Both the position numbers and the translations under genes were made by a program. A stretch of 64,000 nt of DNA, taken from assembly GCA_001839685.1 (NCBI GenBank), contig MLAK01000669.1, positions 16,924 through 80,923 of the forward strand, written 5' to 3'. Under the pieces are notes generated by a model. It made no database searches, was not told where the DNA came from, and worked only from the letters and a program-made list of their open reading frames with translations. The DNA is from Tritrichomonas foetus. Lineage: Eukaryota; Parabasalia; Tritrichomonadida; Tritrichomonadidae. Positions 1-8,700 of the stretch are shown piece after piece. The first letter of the stretch is position 1. Every line of letters starts with the position of its first letter.

Positions 1-145
1 GGTAAAAATTGATAAAATTGATCAAATTCTGAGCTAAATATTCGGATTTCTCTTGATTTGTTTTCATGTTTCGAAAATCAGCAGCTGTAAAAGTAATTTT
101 GAGTCGATGGTTATGATGAGAAGGGCTTCCTAGCTTTCCCTTCAT
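1..145 (-). CDS. Possible 5' end of a gene running off the left edge
   Basis: An open frame on the minus strand starts at an ATG (143-145) and stays open for 48 codons to the window edge. The stretch HNHRLKITFTAADF has the look of a real beta strand. It weakly recalls the RIRITLTS strand of ribosomal proteins of the uS10 family, but I cannot confirm that from so little. An in-frame TAG lies a little upstream, so the ATG is the likely start unless there is an unseen upstream exon. It could be a chance frame. The gene body, if real, lies outside the window. Confidence 0.3.
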   Translation of the reverse strand, partial: MKGKLGSPSHHNHRLKITFTAADFRNMKTNQEKSEYLAQNLINFINFY

Positions 146-1218
146 GACAACTTTATTTGTGAAATGTGTTTCCACTTTTTCAATAAAGCTCTATTTACTT
201 TGTTATATTGTTTTTTCTTACATTTCTATAGATATGACATAACTTTTTGCTTAATATATTGAAATAAAATCTATGTTTGAATATGGGTTCATCTTTTTCG
301 GATGTTTTTAATCGTTATGAGGAATATTTGATAATCCTCTCTTTAATACAGAAAATTGAATGATAATTTAAAAAGTTGGTTTTGTTGAAAACTTGGCAAA
401 TCAGAATGGTGTAACGAAAAATGTCATGACAGAAGATTCAATTATATAAGATTATGCAAAATACGAGATTATCAGCACTCCAAAATAATGAAAAAATCAT
501 TGAAGAAAGATTGGAACTACTTTTTGCTTTTTTCACTGAAAATAATCTCTTATATATTTTCTATGTCATTTATCAACTGCTAAACATTCATATTATTTAT
601 TAATGAACGCCAAAAAACATTTTATTATGAATTTCTTTGGAACTTGATTGATTTTCACTCATTAGGAAAACAATTTTTGATGAATTCTTTGATTTGAATA
701 AAGTGACATATCTTTATCAATATGGTGTGATTAGTGCTTTTTGCATTAAAAGGGCAATTATAATTTTTAAATCAAGCAAACTTTGTCATTTTTTTGTCTG
801 ATAAATTATATCAAAAGTATTTTGCTGCAACCCTTATTATGTCAATGTTTATTTAGTGAATGTTACCTGATGTTTCATTTACGTTTCTGAAGTTCCAATT
901 CATTATATATATTTTCATGATCATTATGATATTTGCATCTTATTTTTAAGTCTTTCTGACGTAAATATCGTTCTTATAACAAGTTGTTTTCATGCTTTTA
1001 TTGGGATGAAACCTTTTATTTACATAAATATTATATGAGATTATTCAACAGACTGACCACTTTATCTGGCCATTACATCACCAAAAATGACACAATAATC
1101 ACGAAAATATTTACTTCCAACTTTTGATAAATCAAAAGTTTATTTGAATATAGTAAAAATCCTAGATTATTTATTGCAAACAAAAATAGGAAAATATATT
1201 TATAAAACTAAATAAAAT
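146..1218. other. Intergenic, no gene seen
   Basis: This AT-rich stretch of about 1.1 kb lies between the possible left-edge gene and the 3' end of the MATE transporter. Stops are frequent in all six frames. I see no repeat array, RNA gene or recognisable pseudogene in it. Confidence 0.6.
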
Positions 1219-2733
1219 TCAATTATATGTCCCAATTGGGTCATATGAATCTTCAACAATTGTTGATAACATACTAGTTGTTGTAGTTGATTCTTTATGC
1301 TCTTCTCTCATCTTCTTTATAGGATAAATCATTACAAAGAGATACGAGACAGCTAGCATTACATCTGTGAAATTATATATATACATAACATTATATGGGC
1401 TGCTTGGAAACAATTTTTGAATGATTTTACATCCAACACAGAGTGAAACAGTTTGTAAACCTGACATACAAAGTGCGATAATAGATCTCCCAAGAATGAT
1501 CAACAACATATTACATGTGAATATAAAAGGCTGAATAAAAGCGGTTAAAAATGGAATTTTTAAGATAGTTTCTGAAAGTTTGAGTTCCATTTCATTATGT
1601 AAAAAGATTCCAGCAACAAATCTTGGACAAAGTGTCATGACTAATTCAAAAATAATATTTAATGATGTACTCAATAAAAGAGTCCAAAGAACATATTTTT
1701 CTAGCCTCATAATGTCTTTCCTTCCATACGCATGTGTTCCAACACTTAAAAGAGCTGTAGTAAAAATTGCTGGGAAAGAGTTTACATATGTTGACATTCG
1801 ATTGAAAACACCAAAAACTGCAGCAATTGATTTAGAATGTTCAGGAACTGCTGATGTAAGGCATTGAAGAATAATAGTTGGTGGTAAAGCCAGACATAAA
1901 AATGAGAAAATTTTTGGAAGACCTAAAGCAAGTCCATGTGGAAATTTCGGGTGAAACTTCTTTATAAGCATTGAAAATTTGGGCTTCAATGTTAATTTTC
2001 CACCAAATATTAAATACAAAAACACGCTTGTAAAAAGTAACTCAGCCCAAACCATTGATGACCTAATCCACTCAAGTGTAATTTTTATAACAAAAAGTAA
2101 AATTGGTGTGATAAAACCACTTTGAAAAATATATGCTGAACAACGAAGAAAAGCAGCCAAATCAGCTCTTCCAATTGACATCAAAACGGCTATTGTCAGA
2201 TTAAATGATACAATTACAATCATTCCGATTGTTGGTGGTAAACAGAAATAGATCGCATCTTGAATTGAATCTTCTGGACAACCAACAAAAGTGACAAAAG
2301 GTTTTATTACAAAATAAAACCCGATTGGAAACAAAAGTGAAGTGATCCATGCACATCGATAGGTGTCTGCAGCAAATTGTGCTGCTTCATCCCTTAAACC
2401 TGCACCAATTAACTTTGGAACACTTGATAAAGCAACTTGGCCAAAATAAATGCCCATATAAACATAAGTTTGAATCACAATATTACAAAATCCATAAAGA
2501 TGCATTGGACTATTTTCAGGATCGTTTTTCCATCGCTCAGATACAAGAAATTGATCAACAGCTTCCCCAGTGACTTGGATTAAGTTTGTTGCTGATCCGA
2601 TTGAAAATAATAATAACGTGACGAGAGGTGAATGTTTGGTGAATTTTAACTTTTCCAATTCAGCAGCTGATACTTCTGACTGGTTATAAACAATTTCTTT
2701 TTTCTCATTTTCGTTTATCAAAGGTTCTTGCAT
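1219..2733 (-). CDS. MATE-family (MatE) multidrug/toxin efflux transporter
   Basis: This 504-residue polytopic membrane protein has about 12 hydrophobic segments in two halves of six, the usual size and layout of the MOP/MATE exporter family. The first helix region (GSATNLIQVTGEAVDQFLVS) matches the start of eukaryotic and bacterial MATE proteins, which have a conserved small-residue and acidic pattern there. The family exports cationic drugs and metabolites using a proton or sodium gradient, in the plasma or vacuolar membrane. Substrate and location cannot be read from the sequence. The cytosolic N-terminus is acidic and charged, and the C-terminus ends in a Thr/Ser-rich tail. The start is an ATG at 2733 and the stop is TGA. 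It is divergent from the surface protein gene at 3301. Confidence 0.85.
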   Translation of the reverse strand: MQEPLINENEKKEIVYNQSEVSAAELEKLKFTKHSPLVTLLLFSIGSATNLIQVTGEAVDQFLVSERWKNDPENSPMHLYGFCNIVIQTYVYMGIYFGQVALSSVPKLIGAGLRDEAAQFAADTYRCAWITSLLFPIGFYFVIKPFVTFVGCPEDSIQDAIYFCLPPTIGMIVIVSFNLTIAVLMSIGRADLAAFLRCSAYIFQSGFITPILLFVIKITLEWIRSSMVWAELLFTSVFLYLIFGGKLTLKPKFSMLIKKFHPKFPHGLALGLPKIFSFLCLALPPTIILQCLTSAVPEHSKSIAAVFGVFNRMSTYVNSFPAIFTTALLSVGTHAYGRKDIMRLEKYVLWTLLLSTSLNIIFELVMTLCPRFVAGIFLHNEMELKLSETILKIPFLTAFIQPFIFTCNMLLIILGRSIIALCMSGLQTVSLCVGCKIIQKLFPSSPYNVMYIYNFTDVMLAVSYLFVMIYPIKKMREEHKESTTTTSMLSTIVEDSYDPIGTYN

Positions 2734-3300
2734 TTTTATTTAATATTGATTGAATTTTCAATAGTTATATTTTTATTTTCACACAATTGATTGCATATTT
2801 TGCATTCAAATTCTTTATCACATTAAATAGATTTCTTCTGAAAGTAAATTTTGCCTTCCTACTTATATTGAAATATTTCATGTCATAATGGATTTAAACG
2901 TTGAGATTCATCAAAAGTTAGAAGAAAATCAATTTTTCAATGTATGGAATGGCCAAATATAGTCAGAAAAGCCAAAAAGCGTTTTGAATGATTTCTGCCC
3001 TTGAATACTTTTAATTATTTCTTTGAAAATATAAAAATCTATTTCTTTACAAGAAATCCATTTTGTTTAATATAAAAATAAGTAGATTAGTAAGAAACCA
3101 GAGTTGCGGGAATAAATTGAAAAAAGCAAATCAATCATTTACAGACCTGTAACTTACGATTCATAAGTTAATATGCCATGTCACTTTATCTTTGATACAG
3201 AAACATCTTCATTTATGGAGAAAACACATCATAGTGAGAGTTCAAATTGAATAAGAAAAAAAAATTGATCGGCATTATTTAAACTTTTGAATGGAATTGA
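2734..3300. other. Divergent intergenic region (MATE / surface protein)
   Basis: This region holds the upstream sequences of two divergent genes. It contains the pair TATGCCATGT (3172-3181) and CATTTATGGAGAAAACA (3210-3226). The same pair occurs in the same order upstream of the coiled-coil gene near 44.03-44.07 kb. I see no coding potential. Confidence 0.5.
3172..3226 (+). promoter_or_regulatory. Shared upstream motif pair, copy 1
   Basis: TATGCCATGT is followed 28 nt later by CATTTATGGAGAAAACA, 75 nt before the ATG at 3301. A near-identical pair with shorter spacing lies at 44031-44066. Two matching words in the same order make chance less likely in AT-rich DNA. A promoter role is inference. 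Confidence 0.25.
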
Positions 3301-4464
3301 ATGAGGTACATCAAAAAAACACCTGCTGATCGCCGATTAATAGATGATATGCCACTTCTATCATTATTCTTCTTCTTGGTTGTTTCATCCTACTCACAAA
3401 ACAGACATATTTTGTATCAAAGGCAATCCATCAAAACCGAATTTCAAAACAAAGAAATGAATATTTTAGAAAAAGTAGAATTAGAAAGGTTTTTAGATGA
3501 TGTTGAAACGCCAAATTCCTTCTCAACTCTTACTAAGATACCAGATCCATCACTAACTTTCACTCCATCGATAGAATTTACGCAATCCAATCCGTTTTCA
3601 AAATCACATGTTTTTTCTTTTTCATTATTTTTTACCCCATCTTTATATTTTTCAAATTCTGCTGAATTCACTCATTCTTCATCTTTTACATTTTCCAATA
3701 CATTTTCTCACTCGAATTCCTTTTCTCAATCTAGTGTCTTTTCTCAATCTAATGTCTTTTCTCATTCTAATGCTTTTTCTTCATCAGATGCCTTTACATC
3801 ATCCAAAATGTTTTCACCATCAGATGAATTTAGTTTATCAGAAGTTTTTTCATCATCAATTCCATTTACTCAATCAAATTCATTTACTTTTTCTGATGTT
3901 TTTACTTTTTCTCAATCTTTTACTGATTCACACTTCTTTTCACAATCAAATGCATTTATATATTCAATGGTTTTTACCAACTCACATGAATTTTCAAAAT
4001 CCAAGGAATTTTCAAAATCATTTGAATTCACACAATCTGAAGAATTTTCAAAATCAAATCAGTTTACATGCTCTGATATTTTTAGCGCAAGTGATGCTTT
4101 TTCAAAATCGGAAATATTCACTAAATCAGAACTATTTTCTGAATCCTTGACATTCACCAGGTCAGACGTTTTTTCGGAATCGAATATTTTTACTGAATCA
4201 AACATTTTTACACTTTCTAATATTTTCACAAGTAGTCATTCATTTACTGCTTCAAATCATTTCACTGAACATCCAATATGGGTCAGAAATTACATGCTTG
4301 CAGTTTATGGATTATCAGCTGCATTAATTATTGTTATTGTTATTTTTGGTGTTTATGTTTATCTCACTAACAGGAGAAAAGGCAATAGATACAGTGTACA
4401 ATCAGATGACAGTTGGCATGATCCATTGAAATACACCATCGATTCCGAACTAATTAATGGATAA
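3301..4464 (+). CDS. Type I surface protein with Phe-[Ser/Thr]-x-Ser hexad repeats
   Basis: The protein has 387 codons from the first ATG. A better start may be Met17 at 3349, because MPLLSLFFFLVVSSYS is then a good N-terminal signal peptide (371 residues). From about residue 80 to 325 the protein is an almost perfect six-residue repeat, F-[S/T]-x-S-x-x, in about 39 consecutive copies. Variable positions differ freely while Phe and Ser are fixed. One transmembrane helix follows (about residues 335-360, rich in Ile and Val), then a basic stop-transfer patch and a short polar cytoplasmic tail. I infer a cell-surface stalk or adhesin-like protein that may be heavily O-glycosylated on Ser/Thr. 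I recognise the style from parabasalid surface proteins but know no function. A 15-nt minisatellite starts 73 nt after the stop. Confidence 0.8.
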   Translation: MRYIKKTPADRRLIDDMPLLSLFFFLVVSSYSQNRHILYQRQSIKTEFQNKEMNILEKVELERFLDDVETPNSFSTLTKIPDPSLTFTPSIEFTQSNPFSKSHVFSFSLFFTPSLYFSNSAEFTHSSSFTFSNTFSHSNSFSQSSVFSQSNVFSHSNAFSSSDAFTSSKMFSPSDEFSLSEVFSSSIPFTQSNSFTFSDVFTFSQSFTDSHFFSQSNAFIYSMVFTNSHEFSKSKEFSKSFEFTQSEEFSKSNQFTCSDIFSASDAFSKSEIFTKSELFSESLTFTRSDVFSESNIFTESNIFTLSNIFTSSHSFTASNHFTEHPIWVRNYMLAVYGLSAALIIVIVIFGVYVYLTNRRKGNRYSVQSDDSWHDPLKYTIDSELING

Positions 4465-4536
4465 TATATGTTTTGTAAAATATCTTTCATTTTTACATTA
4501 TCTCAAGTCTTTTTTTCTTTCTTGTCAAAAAATGAT

Positions 4537-4774
4537 TCTATCATAACTCGTTCTATCAAAACTTGTTCTATCATAGCTCGTTCGATCATAACTTGTTCTA
4601 TCATAACTCGTTTGATCATAACTTGTTCCATCATAACTCGTTCTATCATAGCTCGTTCGATGATAACTTATTCCATCATAGCTCGTTCGATCATAACTTG
4701 TTCCATCATAACTCGCTTTATCATTACTTGTTCTATCATAACTTGTTCTATCATAGCTCGCTCTATCATAACTT
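4537..4774. repeat. 15-nt minisatellite, about 16 units
   Basis: The unit TCTATCATAACTCGT repeats head to tail with point changes (for example AGCTCGT, AACTTGT, TCGATC). The period is a multiple of three, so frames stay open through it. Two overlapping plus-strand frames of 82-110 codons here are by-products of the repeat, not genes. It lies between the surface protein stop and the 3' end of the Rab gene. Confidence 0.9.
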
Positions 4775-4926
4775 TAAAAAATGTAAGATACTTATTTTAA
4801 AAGTTTCCTAACAAGTAAAAATATTGACAAGTATAAAAAGATTCGCTGTTCAATTTTTATTTCGCATACATAAGTATACATAAACATGTAACAATTTTAG
4901 TTAGAATTAAAATTCCATTCCAATTC

Positions 4927-4950
4927 TTTTTTTTTTTTTTTTTTTTTTTT
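4927..4950. repeat. Homopolymer run of 24 T
   Basis: An uninterrupted run of 24 T (24 A on the minus strand) sits 51-74 nt past the stop of the Rab gene, in its 3' flank. A germline poly(A) run next to a gene end could be ordinary slippage or the scar of an inserted cDNA. There is no target-site duplication that I can see. Confidence 0.8.
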
Positions 4951-5000
4951 CTGGAAATCGCGTGATTGCAGCAAAATGAAAAAATCTTGAAAATGAAAAT

Positions 5001-5630
5001 TCAACAGGAGCAGTTGCTATTTCCATTAGTGTTTTCTTCCAGTGTACTGTCGTCATTGCTCGGCACATCACATCTTGCGATTTCATAGAACAATTCTTCA
5101 ATTCCCATTTTATTCTTTGCTGATGTCAAATAAAATCCAGTTAATTCGAGTTCGGATGCAACCTCATTTGAAAACTGATTCAATGAACCAATTTCTTCGC
5201 TTCCGTAAACTTCATCGCATTTTGTGGCGGCAAGGAATATGAAGCAGTTTTCGACTTGGTCTCTGACGCGTTTGACCCACATTTTAATGTTCTCTCTGGA
5301 TGTGGCTTCTTTCGACTGGCTGGGTGATGAGTTGGTTGGCGCAATCGGATGTTGATAATCGAAACAAACTACGGCCACATCTGAGCCATGGTAAAAGGCC
5401 CGTCCAATGTCTTGGAACTGCTCTTGCCCGGCCGTGTCCCAAATGTGGAGATCAACTTTGTGGGAATCGACTAAAAGCGATTTTTGCATGTATGATGGAG
5501 ATACTGTTGAGTAAAGCGAATTTTCAAAAGGACGATCGAAGAAACAATTAATAAGTGATGTCTTACCAACTCCACTTGAGCCAACAACAATTACTTTGAG
5601 AGAAGATTTGCTTTTTGATTTGAGGCTCAT
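5001..5630 (-). CDS. Rab-family small GTPase (CxC prenylated)
   Basis: This 209-residue Ras-superfamily GTPase has a P-loop GSSGVGKTS (residues 17-25), WDTAGQE (64-70), the base-binding motif TKCD (136-139, with Thr in place of the usual Asn) and SAK (170-172). It ends in CSC, a Rab double-cysteine geranylgeranylation site, so it should cycle onto a vesicle or organelle membrane. Switch I is unusual: TVSPSY replaces the typical PTxGxxF. A Ser/Pro-rich insertion of about 15 residues follows the strand after switch II. Both features make it a divergent, parabasalid-expanded Rab whose compartment cannot be assigned. The start is ATG and the stop is TGA. A motif AATTTGACCATTTAACA lies 24-40 nt upstream. 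Confidence 0.9.
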   Translation of the reverse strand: MSLKSKSKSSLKVIVVGSSGVGKTSLINCFFDRPFENSLYSTVSPSYMQKSLLVDSHKVDLHIWDTAGQEQFQDIGRAFYHGSDVAVVCFDYQHPIAPTNSSPSQSKEATSRENIKMWVKRVRDQVENCFIFLAATKCDEVYGSEEIGSLNQFSNEVASELELTGFYLTSAKNKMGIEELFYEIARCDVPSNDDSTLEENTNGNSNCSC

Positions 5631-5652
5631 TTGTTAGAAATAGGCTTTCAAT

Positions 5653-5669
5653 TGTTAAATGGTCAAATT
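5653..5669 (-). promoter_or_regulatory. ATTTGACCATTTA motif upstream of Rab
   Basis: Read in the gene's direction this is AATTTGACCATTTAACA, just upstream of the ATG. Close relatives occur in two other intergenic regions (20194-20210 and 63595-63611). No known factor is assigned. Confidence 0.25.
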
Positions 5670-5798
5670 TGAATGCAACGACAATCTGGTTCCGAACTTT
5701 TTCAAATGGACAAAAAAGGAGGATTAAAAAGGTAATGTATAACGATTTTAATATATAAAAACAAAATAAATACACAAAATACTTCTAGTAGAAGTTTT

Positions 5799-8700
5799 CT
5801 ATTCATTCATCAAACTTTCATCTTGAAAATTATCATCATCGCCAGATTCTTCATCATCTGGTGTTTCATCTTCAACAAACTGAATGTCATAATCATTAAA
5901 CTTAAGTGAACCTTGTTTCTGTCCTTCATGCTCCGGTGTATTCTCTTCATTGGTTTTAGGTGAATTAGATTTTTGTTGTTCATTATTCATATGAATACTT
6001 TCGATTGGTTGGGATTCATCTTCAGATTTTGGAGTAATGTCGCCATTAATTGCAAAAATAATTTTTCGTGGAATTGCACGAAAATTAAATGAAATTTTCC
6101 GTTTTATAATTGGCTGTTTTGGCTGAGGATTCTTTGTTTTATTTGAAGAATTAGTTCCATGTTCTTGATTTTGAGTTTCTTGATTGTTTTGGATTTGCCT
6201 TTGATGAGGAATTTTTGGTCTTCTTCCAACTTTTTTCCTTTCTGGAATAGAATGCATGAAGACAACGTCATCATGTTGTTCAATATTAAGTGAATCATAT
6301 TCATCCATTGATTCAAAATCAAGATTGGTGTCGCCATCTTCATCATTGTTGCTTTTATTCATTTCAGCTTGATTATCATTTTGAGAAGCATTTTTAATTG
6401 GATGGGAACTAGTCAAATAGTCAAGATTGCCCATTGTTTGCCTTTGCCTAGATTGATTTTGACTGCAATTTTGGAATTGGTTTTGTGATGATGCATCGGG
6501 AAATGAAGGTGATTTAGTTTCAACAACGTTTGAAACTACAACAAATTTCAAATGTTTCAAAAATGAACTTCTATTTGATATAAAATCAATAAATGGAGAT
6601 AAATCTTTATCCATAACAACATCAATTGCCAAATTTTGGCTGTAAGCCTTTACATTCACATATGCGAGATCAAGTACATGTTCATAACCAAACTGGCATA
6701 TTCCTTTAATTGCTGATATGTCATCATTTATTGTCCAATTTGGGGGCAAAGATGCCTGAGGTCTAAATGATTTCGGTGGTTCACATGCAAGTTCTCGAAT
6801 ACAAGAAAGAGTGAGAATCCGAGTTTTTAAGTTCGAGACTAGCTGTGGTGGAATGGTTAATGAATTACCAACTGTAAGTTCAGGTCCTAATGTAAATTTT
6901 ATATTTCCAGGTGATTCTGCAATATTATCAATAATAAAAGTAGTAAAATATTCAATAACTTCGGTCGACTTGGTTAATAAACGAGTAAGAGCATGAAATT
7001 CACACCAATCACTTAAAGAAGGAGCTGTCAAAGGAACAAAATAATTTGCTATTGTATCAAGAACAACTTTTAATTCAAATTCTGTCCAGTTTGGTCTAAA
7101 AGGTCCTCTTTCTAGAACTTGAAGAAGTGGAAGTAAGAATTTGTAATTTTCAACAATTTCTTTACGTTCCCCTGAATAAATTTTATGAAGAACAAATGAA
7201 TACAAATCCATGACAACAGATTTATAAATTTCAATGAAATAGGAATTTAGTAAATCTGGTGTAATCATATCAATTTCATTGTTATTAAAATTAGTAGTTG
7301 ATTGAATTTCTTCCAGTGTGATAGTTTTTAACGCTTCCCAATCACCACTATTCTCGGAAAAACAAGTTAAAAATTTATAAACAAATTCAGGTGTATACAT
7401 ACATTCCAAAAAGTTTTCTTTATTACTATTTCCGGAATTATTTTTTAAATTTGTTTTCATAAGAAATCTTGGTGGAATATATGGTAGTTTTCTAACATGA
7501 AGAAAAGCTCGAACTATCCAATTTTCTTCTAAAAGACGAAGATTTTGTTCACCATGTTTTCCAGAGAGTGCTTTTTGGAATGATGAATTGGTGAAAAGTT
7601 GAGTTCGAAGTGCAGGCTCTTCATTCGCAATTTTTTTCCAATATTGACTATCTTCAAATTGATATTTCACAAATTGGGTATTCTTTTCAAACCAATAAAT
7701 ACTTGAAGCCAGTGTAAATTTATACATATCATTAGGCACGATATTAGACAGCATAGATAAAGTAACTAGATTACAAAAAACTTTAATTTCTTCAACAGGC
7801 TTATCCATTTCCTTTGCTATAATTTCCCAATTTCCAATTCCATGCTTTAAAAGGGAAGTTAGGATAATATTGGCCTCATTTGTTCTCAAAGATCCATTTG
7901 AATTGCCTTGAAGAGATTCCGAATTAGAATTATTAGTAAAAATTGAAGTCCAAAAATCATCGTGTTCAACTATTTTCATTATACTATTTAGCATTTTTGG
8001 TAATTCCATAGTATCTCGTGGATAAAGGAAATGAACAGAATTCGTAACAAAATCATTTGGATTTATATTCTTATTATTAATATTATTTGAAGAATTATTG
8101 ATTAGTTGACTGTTTTCATCTTTATTGGAAAGTTTTTTGGATGTAAAAATGGCAGCACGAATAAATGGTTCGGCTAAACGAACAGACAAATCACGGAAGT
8201 CAAAATAGTCTTTAATAGTTTTTAGGAAAATTTCTGGTTCGATTGAATTAGCTGTAAGTAATCTTCGAATTGGAATTTGCTGATTTCTTGTGTAAAATTG
8301 AATGAAATTGATATCATCTTGATAAGAACAAGCAATGTCATATAAAATAATTTGTGAAACAGTATATTTATCAAGAACAGTAAGTGTTGTATCACGTGTC
8401 ATTAAAATTACTCCATAAGCGAAATCATCAGCAAGTCTTTCATACGGAATATTTGAGTCTGCGATGCCAACTGGAATTTTCCGATGTAAGAAATTTTTCA
8501 TTAGTATTCTCAATACACTCATTTCACTCGAAACAATAACTGAGATTGAAAACTCTCGATTTGAAATCATTTGATTCAATTTCATTATTTTACCACAAGT
8601 AGTAATCATAAATTCATATTCTTGGATATTTGAAAGCTGTTGTTTTTCATTAAGACCTTTTCTCATTTTATATTCAACTAGTAGTTGTTTATTTATTGCA

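Noticed and set aside
4468..4811. Two overlapping plus-strand frames of 110 and 82 codons
   Set aside because: They are translations of the 15-nt minisatellite, which stays open because its period is divisible by three.
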